Assembly (NCBI GenBank): GCA_031360885.1
Contig: JANMCC010000089.1
Span: 1 to 26,141, forward strand
Length of the DNA: 26,141 bases
Source: Schlegelella_A sp031360885
GTDB taxonomy: Bacteria > Pseudomonadota > Gammaproteobacteria > Burkholderiales > Burkholderiaceae_C
Reading direction: 5' to 3'
Positions 7,513 to 14,432 of this stretch are shown here, one piece after another (the first letter of the stretch is position 1; every line of letters begins with the position of its first letter). The notes below the pieces were generated by a model. That model did no database searches, was not told the DNA's origin, and was given only the letters and a program-made list of their open reading frames with translations. Position numbers and translations under genes: made by a program.

Positions 7513-8661
7513 ATGGCGCAAATCAACTACATCACCCAGGTGCAGATCGACTTCGGCGTGCTCGCCCTCCTGCCGCAGGAATGCGCCCGGGCGGGGATGA
7601 AGAAGCCGCTGCTCGTCACCGACGCCGGCGTGCGCGCGGCCGGCCTGCTCGACCGCGCCATCGACGCGCTTGCCGGCTTGCCGCACGCCGTGTTCGACGC
7701 GACGCCGTCGAATCCGAACGAGGCCGCGGTCCGCCATGCCGTCACGGTCTACCTGCAGCACGGCTGCGACGGCCTGGTCGCGATCGGCGGCGGCTCGAGC
7801 ATCGATCTCGCCAAGGGCGTCGCCATCGCGGCGACGCATGAAGGGCCGCTCAAGACCTACGCCACCATCGAAGGCGGCAGCGCGAAGATCAGCGAGCGGG
7901 TGGCGCCGCTGATCGCCGTGCCCACCACCGCCGGCACCGGCAGCGAAGTGGCGCGCGGCGCGATCGTGATCGTCGACGACGGCAGGAAGCTCGGCTTCCA
8001 CAGCTGGCACCTGGTGCCCAAGACCGCCCTGCTCGACCCCGAGCTGACCCTCGGCCTGCCGCCCTTCCTCACCGCGGCGACCGGCATGGACGCGATCGCG
8101 CATTGCATGGAAACCTTCATGGCGCCGGCCGTCAATCCGCCGGCCGACGGCATCGGCCTCGACGGTCTGGAGCGCGCCTGGAAGCACATCGAGCGCGCGA
8201 CCCGGGACGGCACCGACCGCGAGGCGCGCTGGAACATGATGAGCGCGAGCATGCAGGGCGCGATGGCGTTCCAGAAGGGCCTGGGCTGCGTGCACAGCCT
8301 GAGCCACAGCCTCGGCGGCGCCAATCCGAAGCTGCACCACGGCACGCTCAATGCGATGTTCCTGCCGGCGGTGGTGAAGTTCAACGCCGCGGCCGAGTCG
8401 ATGAGGAAGGACCGGCGCCTGGTTCGCATGGCGCAGGCGATGGGCCTGGCGTCGGCCGACGAGACCGGCGACGCCGTCGCCGGCGCGATCCGCGCCATGA
8501 ACGCGCGCCTCGGACTGCCCTCGGGGCTCGCGGCGCTCGGCGTCACGAGCGCGATGTACGAGCGCATCGTCGACGGCGCCCTGGCCGACCACTGCCACAA
8601 GACCAATCCGCGGATCGCGACCCGCGACGACTACGTGGCGATGCTCGAAGCGTCGATGTAG
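7513..8661 (+). CDS. Iron-containing alcohol dehydrogenase
   Basis: 382 residues starting at the ATG at 7513 (MAQINYITQV); an in-frame ATG at 7483 would add ten residues that do not look conserved. Family III (Fe-dependent) alcohol dehydrogenases reduce aldehydes or oxidise alcohols with NAD(P). The dinucleotide motif is GGGSSIDLAKG (residues 92-102) and PTTAGTGSE follows. Likely metal ligands are D193 and H197 (GMDAIAHCME), H261 in CVHSLSH and H276 in LHHGTLN. The LHHGTLNA block is closer to 4-hydroxybutyrate-dehydrogenase-like members than to FucO, but the substrate cannot be assigned. The 3' end overlaps the convergent exonuclease gene by 31 bp. Confidence 0.93.
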   Translation: MAQINYITQVQIDFGVLALLPQECARAGMKKPLLVTDAGVRAAGLLDRAIDALAGLPHAVFDATPSNPNEAAVRHAVTVYLQHGCDGLVAIGGGSSIDLAKGVAIAATHEGPLKTYATIEGGSAKISERVAPLIAVPTTAGTGSEVARGAIVIVDDGRKLGFHSWHLVPKTALLDPELTLGLPPFLTAATGMDAIAHCMETFMAPAVNPPADGIGLDGLERAWKHIERATRDGTDREARWNMMSASMQGAMAFQKGLGCVHSLSHSLGGANPKLHHGTLNAMFLPAVVKFNAAAESMRKDRRLVRMAQAMGLASADETGDAVAGAIRAMNARLGLPSGLAALGVTSAMYERIVDGALADHCHKTNPRIATRDDYVAMLEASM

Positions 8662-9491
8662 CTCGCGGCCGCGGGCGGGGATGTCACCGCCCCCGGCTCG
8701 ATCGGCCAGGCCGCCAGGTACTCGCGCCAATGCGCCTCGTCGATGCCGCCGAGCGTCTCCCGCACCAGGGCGATCTCGTGCGCGTACTCGGCCTCGCTGA
8801 AGCCGCCGCGCATCTGCTGGAAGCGGCAGTACAGCAGGTAGGTGTTCATCACGTCGGTTTCGCAGTAGCGCCGGATCTCGTCGGTCCGCCCCTGCCTGTA
8901 GGCAGTGAACACCTGGCTGCCGTCCATGCCGAGCTTGCCGGGAAAGCCGCACAGCTTCGCCATCGCGTCGAGCGGCGCGTTGGCGCGCCCCTGGTAGAGG
9001 GCCAGCAGGTCCATCAGGTCGACATGGCGCAGGTGATAGCGGCTGATGTAGTTGTTGTACCGGTGCTCGCGGTCGTCCTCGCCCATGTCCCAGTACTTGC
9101 TGGCGACGACGCCGTGGCGCATGCCGCGGTAGTGCAGCACCGGCAGGTCGAAGCCGCCGCCGTTCCAGCTCACGAGCTGCGGCGCGTGCCGCTCGATCAT
9201 GTTGAAGAACTGCTGGATGATCCGCCCTTCCTGGCTCGCGCCGCCGGGCTCGCGGTCGACCAGCGAATGCACGCGCAGGCCTTCGGCGTTGCGGAACACG
9301 CAGCTGATCACGAGCACGCGCTGCAGGTAGAGCGGCATGAAGTCGCCCTTGCCACGCGCCGCGCGATCGGCGATCTCGGCCTCGTAGACCGCGGCGTCGT
9401 CGGCGCTGGCGTCCATCTGCCGCAGAAGTCGCAGCCCGGCGACGTCGGGGATCGACTCGATGTCGAAGACGAGGACCGGCGACGACGCCAT
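8631..9491 (-). CDS. Predicted 3'-5' exonuclease (PolB-like DnaQ fold)
   Basis: 286 residues. It matches the stand-alone exonuclease family related to the proofreading domain of DNA polymerase B (DNA_pol_B_exo2). Exo I is FDIESIPD with D10 and E12, Exo II is SWNGGGFDLPVLHYRG with D115, and Exo III is the YxxxD form, YCETD, with Y209 and D213; all catalytic acids are present. No polymerase domain is attached. Its cellular role is not established; DNA repair or RNA processing is plausible. It lies 34 bp downstream of nlpD on the same strand and may be co-transcribed with surE-pcm-nlpD. Its last 31 bp overlap the end of the convergent dehydrogenase gene. Confidence 0.9.
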   Translation of the reverse strand: MASSPVLVFDIESIPDVAGLRLLRQMDASADDAAVYEAEIADRAARGKGDFMPLYLQRVLVISCVFRNAEGLRVHSLVDREPGGASQEGRIIQQFFNMIERHAPQLVSWNGGGFDLPVLHYRGMRHGVVASKYWDMGEDDREHRYNNYISRYHLRHVDLMDLLALYQGRANAPLDAMAKLCGFPGKLGMDGSQVFTAYRQGRTDEIRRYCETDVMNTYLLYCRFQQMRGGFSEAEYAHEIALVRETLGGIDEAHWREYLAAWPIEPGAVTSPPAAASYIDASSIAT

Positions 9492-9525
9492 GCGGTGCAG
9501 CCGGTACGGTGCGGCGGAGCGCCGG

Positions 9526-10446
9526 CTAGCGCGCCGGCAGCAGGCGCGCCGGGTCGATCGGCTTGCCTTGCTTGCGAATCTCGAAGTGCAGCTGCACGCT
9601 GTCGGCGTCGGTCGCGCCCATCTCGGCGATCTTCTGCCCGCGCTTGACGGCCTGGTCGTCCTTGACCAGCAGGGTCTGGTTGTGCGCGTAGGCGGTGAGG
9701 TAGGTCGCGCTGTGCTTGAGGATCACCAGGTTGCCGTAGCCGCGCAGGCCCGAGCCGGCGTAGACCACGCGCCCGTCGGCGGCGGCGAGCACCGGGTCGC
9801 CGGCCTTGCCGCGAAACACCAGGCCCTTGCTGCGCGCCTCGTCGAAAGGCGTCGAGACCGCGCTCGCCGCCGGCCAGGCCCAGGTGATGTCGTCGTCGGC
9901 ATCACGCGGCGTCGCCGCTGCGGGTGCGGCAGGTGGCGCGGGGGTCGGCGCGGCGGCGACCGTGACAGGAGTCGAAGCCGCGGGTGACGATGCGGTCGCG
10001 CGCGGATCGAGCGGCCGCGGCTCGACTCTCGCCGTCGAAGCGACCGGCCGGCTCGTCGCGGCGCCGGGATCGACGCCGGGCGCCACGACGCGCAGCATCT
10101 GCCCGACCTCGATCAGGTTCGGGTTCTCGAGGTTGTTCCAGCGCACCAGGTCTTTCCAGTTCTGGCCGCTGTCGAGGCTGATCCGGATCAGCGTGTCGCC
10201 GGGCTTGACGGTGTAGTAGCCCGGCCGCGCCGCACCTTCGGCAACCAGGGGTTTGACCGGCTCGGTCGCCGCGGGCACCGGGCCGACTGCCGGGCTGGCA
10301 GCGGCCACGGTGGCGCGCGGGGTCGCCAGGCGGTCCTCGACCGGGGCGCGGTTCGGCGTGCTCGTGCAGCCGAAGAGAACGAAGGCTGCCGCGGCGGCGG
10401 CCGCGAGCCGCAGGGGCCGGCTGGCCGAGAAATCGATCACGCGCAT
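9526..10446 (-). CDS. nlpD: NlpD-type LysM/M23 lipoprotein (amidase activator)
   Basis: 306 residues. The signal sequence ends in a lipobox, LFGC, with the lipidated cysteine at residue 27. An Ala/Pro-rich linker, one LysM domain (about 77-121; YYTVKPGDTLIRIS, WNNLENPNLIEVGQ), a second linker and a C-terminal M23/LytM domain (about 205-300) follow. The M23 zinc site is degenerate: the H...D pair is replaced in KGLVFRGKAGDPV, and the final motif reads VQLHFEI instead of HxH. This fits NlpD, which does not cut peptidoglycan but activates the amidase AmiC at the division septum. Upstream neighbours surE and pcm support the name. rpoS, the usual next gene, is absent here. Confidence 0.92.
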   Translation of the reverse strand: MRVIDFSASRPLRLAAAAAAAFVLFGCTSTPNRAPVEDRLATPRATVAAASPAVGPVPAATEPVKPLVAEGAARPGYYTVKPGDTLIRISLDSGQNWKDLVRWNNLENPNLIEVGQMLRVVAPGVDPGAATSRPVASTARVEPRPLDPRATASSPAASTPVTVAAAPTPAPPAAPAAATPRDADDDITWAWPAASAVSTPFDEARSKGLVFRGKAGDPVLAAADGRVVYAGSGLRGYGNLVILKHSATYLTAYAHNQTLLVKDDQAVKRGQKIAEMGATDADSVQLHFEIRKQGKPIDPARLLPAR

Positions 10447-10462
10447 GGATCCGTGGGACTCT

Positions 10463-11278
10463 TCATCGGGAAAGCCCGGATTTTAGAGGGACGAAGCGTA
10501 CGGCCTCGTGAACCTGCCGGTCGTAGCCGTCTTCACGCCGGTCGACCACCACCAGCGCCTGCCCGCCGCCGGCCTGCTCGACCGGCGAGACCAGCCTTCC
10601 GCCCACCGCCAGCTGCTCGAGCCAGGCGTCGGGCAACGCCGCGCCTCCGGCCGCGGCGACGATGCTGTCGTAAGGCGCGCCGGGCGGATGGCCGAGCATG
10701 CCGTCGCCGAAGACCAGGCGCAGCCGGTTCGAGCGTGTCGGTCCGAGGAACTCGCGAGCCTTGTCGTGCAACGGCTTCAGGCGCTCGACCGACACGACCC
10801 GCTGTGCCAGCCGCTCGAGCAGTGCCGCCTGATATCCGCATCCGGTACCGATCTCGAGCACGGCGCCGAGGTTCCCGAGCCGGCGTGCATTCGCCCCGCC
10901 AAACAGCAGCTCGATCATCCGGCCGACGACCGAGGGCTTGGAGATGGTCTGGCCGTGGCCGATGGGCAGGCTGGTGTCTTCGTACGCCTGGGTCGCGAGC
11001 GCGGCGTCGACGAACTGGTGGCGCGGAACGGCCGCGAAGGCGGCCAGCACCCGCGTCTCGACGATGCCGCCCTCGCCGAGGCGCTGCGCCATGCGCCTTC
11101 TCACGTCGGCGGAGTCGAGGCCGAGGCCCGCCGGCTGGTCGCGCCGGCCGGCGTCGGCATGGGCGGCGGCGAGGTCGCGCTGCGGTCTGAGCAAGGTGCG
11201 CTGCGAAGCGCCGGCGGCGCCGGCGACGCGATCGAGCTTCAGCGGAAACTTGAGGCGCGAACGATCGTCCGCGGCCAT
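10463..11278 (-). CDS. pcm: Protein-L-isoaspartate O-methyltransferase
   Basis: 271 residues; methylates L-isoaspartyl residues in damaged proteins using S-adenosylmethionine so that they can reset to aspartate. Conserved blocks: YEDTSLPIGHGQTISKPSVV (substrate loop), VLEIGTGCGYQAALL (SAM motif I), VFGDGMLG and a PYDSIVAAAGGAALPDAW segment. The enzyme core is about 210 residues, so some 60 residues at the N-terminus are an Arg/Ala-rich extension of low complexity; a later start is possible, but the ATG at 11278 shares its A with the surE stop (TGATG), which supports coupled translation. nlpD follows after 16 bp. Confidence 0.94.
   Translation of the reverse strand: MAADDRSRLKFPLKLDRVAGAAGASQRTLLRPQRDLAAAHADAGRRDQPAGLGLDSADVRRRMAQRLGEGGIVETRVLAAFAAVPRHQFVDAALATQAYEDTSLPIGHGQTISKPSVVGRMIELLFGGANARRLGNLGAVLEIGTGCGYQAALLERLAQRVVSVERLKPLHDKAREFLGPTRSNRLRLVFGDGMLGHPPGAPYDSIVAAAGGAALPDAWLEQLAVGGRLVSPVEQAGGGQALVVVDRREDGYDRQVHEAVRFVPLKSGLSR
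10480..10485 (-). promoter_or_regulatory. Candidate -10 element for nlpD
   Basis: TAAAAT on the minus strand lies inside the 3' end of pcm, about 34 bp before the nlpD ATG. In gammaproteobacteria promoters near nlpD matter for stress regulation, but here no clear -35 is present and the call rests on the hexamer alone. Confidence 0.25.
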
Positions 11279-12030
11279 CAGCCGGCCCTGCTGGACCAGT
11301 CGCGCCAGGCCGGCAGGCTGGCGTGATCGGTGAGGTCGACTTGCAGGGGCGTGATCGAGATCTCGCCGTTGCTGGTGGCGTGGAAGTCGGTGCCCGGGCC
11401 GGCTTCGCGCGCGTCGCCCGCGGGGCCGATCCAGTACAGCGTGTCGCCGCGCGGGCTCAACTGGCGGATCACCGGCTCGCTCGCGTGGCGCCGGCCGAGG
11501 CGGGTGATGCGGCTCGGCAGGCGGTCGGCATCGGCCCGGTTCGGAATGTTGACGTTGAGCAGGTAGGGCGAGACCGCGGGCGGCGTGCGTAGCACCTGCT
11601 CGATCACTCGGCGCGCCACCCGGCCCGCCGCGTCGAGATGCTCCCAGCCCTTTTGCACCTGCGAGAAGGCGATCGCCGGAATGCCGAACAGGAAGCCCTC
11701 CATGGCCGCGGCGACCGTGCCCGAATAGAGCGTGTCGTCGCCCATGTTCGCGCCCTGGTTGATGCCGGAGACGACGAGGTCGGGCCGATGCTCGAGCAAG
11801 CCGGAGAGCGCGAAGTGGACGCAGTCGGACGGCGTGCCGTTGATGTAGCGCCAGCCGTTGGCGGCGGTGTAGACCGAGAGGCCCCGGTTGAGCGTCAGCG
11901 AGTTCGAGGTGCCGCTGGCGTTCTGCTCGGGGGCGACGATCTCGAGCTCGCCGAGCCCCTGGCAGGCCTCGACGAGGGTGGCCAGGCCCGGGGCCAGGTA
12001 GCCGTCGTCGTTGGCGATAAGGATGCGCAT
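11278..12030 (-). CDS. surE: 5'/3'-nucleotidase SurE
   Basis: 250 residues, the usual length. SurE is a metal-dependent phosphatase acting on nucleoside monophosphates and short polyphosphates, linked to stationary-phase survival. The N-terminal MRILIANDDGY holds the metal-binding D8-D9 pair; PEQNASGTSNSLTL supplies the conserved serine loop, and VVSGINQGANMGDDTLYSGT contains the SGIN motif with its metal-binding asparagine. It heads the surE-pcm-nlpD group. A TACAAT hexamer six bases before the ATG, and no ribosome-binding site, suggest a leaderless transcript. It diverges from the quinone oxidoreductase gene across 114 bp. Confidence 0.96.
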   Translation of the reverse strand: MRILIANDDGYLAPGLATLVEACQGLGELEIVAPEQNASGTSNSLTLNRGLSVYTAANGWRYINGTPSDCVHFALSGLLEHRPDLVVSGINQGANMGDDTLYSGTVAAAMEGFLFGIPAIAFSQVQKGWEHLDAAGRVARRVIEQVLRTPPAVSPYLLNVNIPNRADADRLPSRITRLGRRHASEPVIRQLSPRGDTLYWIGPAGDAREAGPGTDFHATSNGEISITPLQVDLTDHASLPAWRDWSSRAG

Positions 12031-12036
12031 CTGGCG

Positions 12037-12042
12037 ATTGTA
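12037..12042 (-). promoter_or_regulatory. Candidate -10 element of surE
   Basis: TACAAT (5 of 6 to the sigma-70 consensus) is separated from the surE ATG by six bases (CGCCAG), so transcription would begin at the start codon. No convincing -35 is seen. Confidence 0.4.
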
Positions 12043-12144
12043 GGGAGTCGTCCCCGAGGCGACGCGGCGGGCGGGTGGCGCTGCGTATCATCGATCGGGT
12101 CGCGCGCCGCTCGGGCGCGGACGGCGAAATTCGAAAGGTCCCCC

Positions 12145-13122
12145 ATGCACGCTTGGCTCTGCGAGAACCCGATCGGCGTCGAGGCGCTGCAGTGGAAGGA
12201 ATTGCCGACGCCGGTGCCCAAGGCGGGCGAGGTGCTGATCGCGATCCGCGCCGCGAGCCTGAATTTTCCCGACCTGCTGACGGTACAGAACAAGTACCAG
12301 TTCAAGCCGCCGCTGCCCTTCGTTCCCGGCTCCGAGTACGCCGGCGTGGTCGAGGCCGTGGGCGAAGGCGTGAAGCACCTCAAGGTCGGCGATCCGGTCG
12401 CGGCCATCGGCTCGAGCGGCGGCTTCGGCACGCACGCCTGCGTGGCCGCGGCCGGGGTGATGCCGCTGCCGCCCGGCTTCGCCTTCGACGATGCCTCGGC
12501 CTTCGTCATGACCTACGGCACCACTCACCATGCCCTGCTCGACCGGGCGCAGCTCAAGGCGGGCGAGACCCTGCTCGTGCTCGGCGCGGCCGGCGGCGTG
12601 GGCACGGCGGCGATCCAGATCGGCAAGGTCGTCGGCGCACGCGTCATCGCGGCCGCGTCGAGCGACGAGAAGTGCGAGTTCTGCAAGTCGCTCGGCGCCG
12701 ACGCGACCATCAACTACGGCAGCGGCAACATCCGCGAGGAGCTGAAGAAGCTCACCGACGGCAAGGGCCCCGACGTCGTCTACGACCCGGTCGGCGGCGA
12801 CCTTGCCGAACCGGTGTTCCGCTCGATCGCCTGGCGCGGCCGATACCTCGTGGTCGGCTTCGCCCAGGGCGGCATTCCCGCCCTGCCGCTGAACCTGGCG
12901 CTGCTCAAGGGCGCATCCATCGTCGGCGTGTTCTGGGGTGACTTCGCGCGGCGCGAGCCGAAGGCCAACGCCGCCGCGCTGGCCGAGCTCGCGCGCTGGT
13001 ACGCCGAGGGCAGAATCAAGCCGGTGATCGACCAGAAGCTGCCGATGAACGAGCTGCCCGCGGCCTATGCGCGCATGGGCAGCCGCAAGGTGCGCGGCAA
13101 GCTGGTGATGGTCAACCCCTGA
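12145..13122 (+). CDS. NADPH:quinone oxidoreductase family protein (zinc-free MDR)
   Basis: 325 residues starting at the ATG at 12145, with AAGG eight bases upstream. It belongs to the medium-chain dehydrogenase/reductase family of the quinone-oxidoreductase type. The N-terminal GroES-like domain has ASLNFPDLLTVQNKYQ and PFVPGSEYAGVVEAVGEGV; the Rossmann domain has LVLGAAGGVGTAAIQIGK, with the AxxGxxG NAD(P)H motif. The catalytic and structural zinc cysteines of alcohol dehydrogenases are missing, as in the quinone reductases. Family members reduce quinones or enones with NADPH, and some are enoyl reductases; the substrate here is unknown. The gene stands alone, divergent from surE. Confidence 0.92.
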   Translation: MHAWLCENPIGVEALQWKELPTPVPKAGEVLIAIRAASLNFPDLLTVQNKYQFKPPLPFVPGSEYAGVVEAVGEGVKHLKVGDPVAAIGSSGGFGTHACVAAAGVMPLPPGFAFDDASAFVMTYGTTHHALLDRAQLKAGETLLVLGAAGGVGTAAIQIGKVVGARVIAAASSDEKCEFCKSLGADATINYGSGNIREELKKLTDGKGPDVVYDPVGGDLAEPVFRSIAWRGRYLVVGFAQGGIPALPLNLALLKGASIVGVFWGDFARREPKANAAALAELARWYAEGRIKPVIDQKLPMNELPAAYARMGSRKVRGKLVMVNP

Positions 13123-13142
13123 GCGCGCGCCTGTAGCGCGCT
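13122..13142. terminator. Candidate hairpin after the quinone oxidoreductase gene
   Basis: AGCGCGC (13122-13128) pairs perfectly with GCGCGCT (13136-13142) over a 7-base loop and begins at the last base of the stop codon. No T-tract follows. It may end transcripts arriving from either side. Confidence 0.35.
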
Positions 13143-13226
13143 TCAGGGCTTGACCGGATCGCCCTTCTCGCGCTTCTTCGCCGAGACGCGGCGGCCACGG
13201 CCGCCCGTCTTCCTGCTGTCTGCAAT
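13143..13226 (-). CDS. Possible tiny basic protein with an AUU start, 27 aa
   Basis: The frame encodes (M)ADSRKTGGRGRRVSA followed by KKREKGDPVKP and a TGA: 27 residues rich in Lys and Arg. Almost all codons end in G or C, as in real genes here. No ATG, GTG or TTG exists in frame close by, but an ATT at 13226 is preceded, six bases upstream, by GGGAGA (13238-13233), a strong ribosome-binding site. AUU is a rare but real start codon (infC, pcnB). The frame is also open upstream to an ATG at 13415, which would include a long hairpin and looks less protein-like. I do not recognise a family. If real, it could be a nucleic-acid-binding or ribosome-associated peptide; that is speculation. Confidence 0.35.
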   Translation of the reverse strand: MADSRKTGGRGRRVSAKKREKGDPVKP

Positions 13227-13233
13227 GTGAGTT

Positions 13234-13292
13234 CTCCCGGAGTTTCGATTCGCCCGCAGCGCTTCTGCGAGTGGGCGAATCGTTTCCGGGAG
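13234..13292. repeat. Long imperfect inverted repeat (18 paired bp) over a ribosome-binding site
   Basis: CTCCCGGA (13234-13241) and CGATTCGCCC (13246-13255) pair with GGGCGAATCG (13273-13282) and TCCGGGAG (13285-13292), separated by a 4x2 internal loop; the apical loop can add a 4-bp GCAG/CTGC stem. In the minus-strand transcript the 3' arm contains the GGGAG that precedes the tiny ORF at 13226, so folding would hide its ribosome-binding site. Confidence 0.7.
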
Positions 13293-13383
13293 GCGTTGCG
13301 GCACCGTTGCAGCGGTGGCTGCGCTCGAGCCGTGCACCCCGGCGGCGCCTGTAGCATGGCCGCAAGCCCGCCCCCAGACCGAA

Positions 13384-13782
13384 ATGACCACGAACGACCC
13401 GCTGCAGAGGAACAAGGAGGCCGTCGTCGCCTTCTACGACCTGATGTTCAACGCCTGCCGGCCGGCGGAGGCGATTCGCCGCTACGCCGGCGACACCTAC
13501 ACCCAGCACAACCCGCATGTGGCCGACGGCAAGGCGGCGTTCATCGCCTACTTCGAGCGGATGGCGAAGGACTACCCGGGCAAGCGCGTCTCCTTCAAGC
13601 GCGTGCTCGCCGAGGGCGACTTCGTGATCCTGCACTGCCACCAGGAATGGCCGACCGACGCCAACAAGGACTGGGCCGGGATCGACATCTTCCGCCTCAC
13701 CGCAGACGGCAGGATCGTCGAGCACTGGGACGTGCTCCAGCCGGTGCCGCCGACCTCCGCCAACCCCAACACGATGTTCTGA
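13384..13782 (+). CDS. SnoaL-like (NTF2-fold) protein
   Basis: 132 residues starting at the ATG at 13384 (MTTNDPLQRNKEAVVAFYDL). The sequence follows the pattern of the predicted SnoaL-like aldol-condensation enzymes (COG4922): RNKEAVVAFYDLMF, then YTQHNPHVADGKAAFIAYFE, FVILHCHQEWP, and IVEHWDVLQPVP at the end. The NTF2 fold forms a cone-shaped pocket; the YTQHNP and EHWDVLQ histidines and aspartate line it in homologues. The biochemical role is unknown in most members, despite the polyketide-cyclase name. No signal peptide. A small exported protein gene follows after 5 bp, probably co-transcribed. No clear ribosome-binding site is visible. Confidence 0.88.
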   Translation: MTTNDPLQRNKEAVVAFYDLMFNACRPAEAIRRYAGDTYTQHNPHVADGKAAFIAYFERMAKDYPGKRVSFKRVLAEGDFVILHCHQEWPTDANKDWAGIDIFRLTADGRIVEHWDVLQPVPPTSANPNTMF

Positions 13783-13787
13783 CGACC

Positions 13788-14087
13788 ATGGTTCGCTCGA
13801 CCGTTCGCCTGTTCACCGTGCTGCTGCTGGCCGCGCCGGCGATCGCCGCCGCGGCCGACTCCGCCGAGGCGATGGCGGCCCGCTACATGCGCTACGAAGG
13901 CTGCATGGTGAAGCGCTTCGGCGACAACTTCTACGAGCGACTGGGCATCGCCACCGCGATCAACCGCTGGGGCGCGCCCGAGCCGACCACAAGCTCGCTG
14001 GCACTGCAGCCGCCGGGCGTCATCGCCGCGGATGGGCAATGCCGCAAGGAAAGCGGGCTCGAGAAGGAGCCGCGGCCGAGAGGGTGA
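13788..14087 (+). CDS. Small exported protein of unknown function, 99 aa
   Basis: The N-terminus MVRSTVRLFTVLLLAAPAIA is a clear signal peptide, with likely cleavage after the Ala run at about residue 23. The mature part of about 76 residues has two cysteines (C39 and C85) that could form a periplasmic disulfide, and a charged, Pro-containing tail. I recognise no family. It starts 5 bp after the SnoaL-like gene, so the two are probably one transcript. Its stop lies 9 bp from the stop of the convergent osmC remnant. The end of the gene is unusually Arg/Lys/Glu-rich compared with its first part. Confidence 0.65.
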   Translation: MVRSTVRLFTVLLLAAPAIAAAADSAEAMAARYMRYEGCMVKRFGDNFYERLGIATAINRWGAPEPTTSSLALQPPGVIAADGQCRKESGLEKEPRPRG

Positions 14088-14096
14088 GCGGCCGGC

Positions 14097-14369
14097 CTAC
14101 GCAGCGGCCGGGGCGAGCCCGGTGACGACCTCGGTCGTCGCCTGCGTCATCAGCTTGTGCACCGGGCACTTGCCGGCAACGTTCAGCAGCTCCTGGCGCT
14201 GCGCCTCGGTCAACGGGCCCGTGAGGTGGAGCGTCGTGCGCAGGCGGTAGGTGCCGCGCCGCTCCTCGCTGTCGTCGCGCTCGACGGTCACGCGGATGTC
14301 CTCCACCGGGATCTGCTTCCTCTGCGCATACCAGAGCGTGGTCAAGGCCTTGCAGGCGCCGAGCGCGCT
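14097..14369 (-). pseudogene. 5'-truncated OsmC-family peroxiredoxin-like gene
   Basis: The last 90 residues of an OsmC/Ohr-type protein are present: SALGACKALTTLWYAQRKQI with the first redox cysteine, a beta-rich middle, and VAGKCPVHKLM with the second. Intact proteins have roughly 45-50 more N-terminal residues with the first beta strands. Upstream of about 14370 the similarity stops and foreign, less GC-rich sequence begins. The frame stays open to an ATG at 14549, so a 150-residue chimera could in principle be made, but its first 60 residues (with a repeated SWDK) are unlike OsmC. Both cysteines survive, so the break looks recent, probably caused by insertion of the neighbouring island. 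Confidence 0.8.
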
Positions 14370-14410
14370 GTCGTAAGAAACTGACCCTAGGTGCCCCCAC
14401 CGCTCCCCGA

Positions 14411-14432
14411 ATTTATCCCAGGATTTATCCCA
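14411..14432 (+). repeat. Tandem ATTTATCCCA motif, left copy
   Basis: ATTTATCCCA occurs at 14411-14420 and 14423-14432 (12-bp period), about 40 bp inside the point where osmC homology ends. A closely similar pair in the same orientation occurs at 17064-17084 inside the recombinase fragment. Confidence 0.6.

Noticed and set aside
5259..7526. A 755-codon minus frame across ygfZ and the thioesterase gene
   Set aside because: Out of frame with the real genes, low-complexity Arg/Ala composition, no recognisable domain.
14411..14432. TTTATCCCA repeats as DnaA boxes or plasmid iterons
   Set aside because: They resemble TTATCCACA only partly, there are only two per cluster, and no replication gene is nearby.
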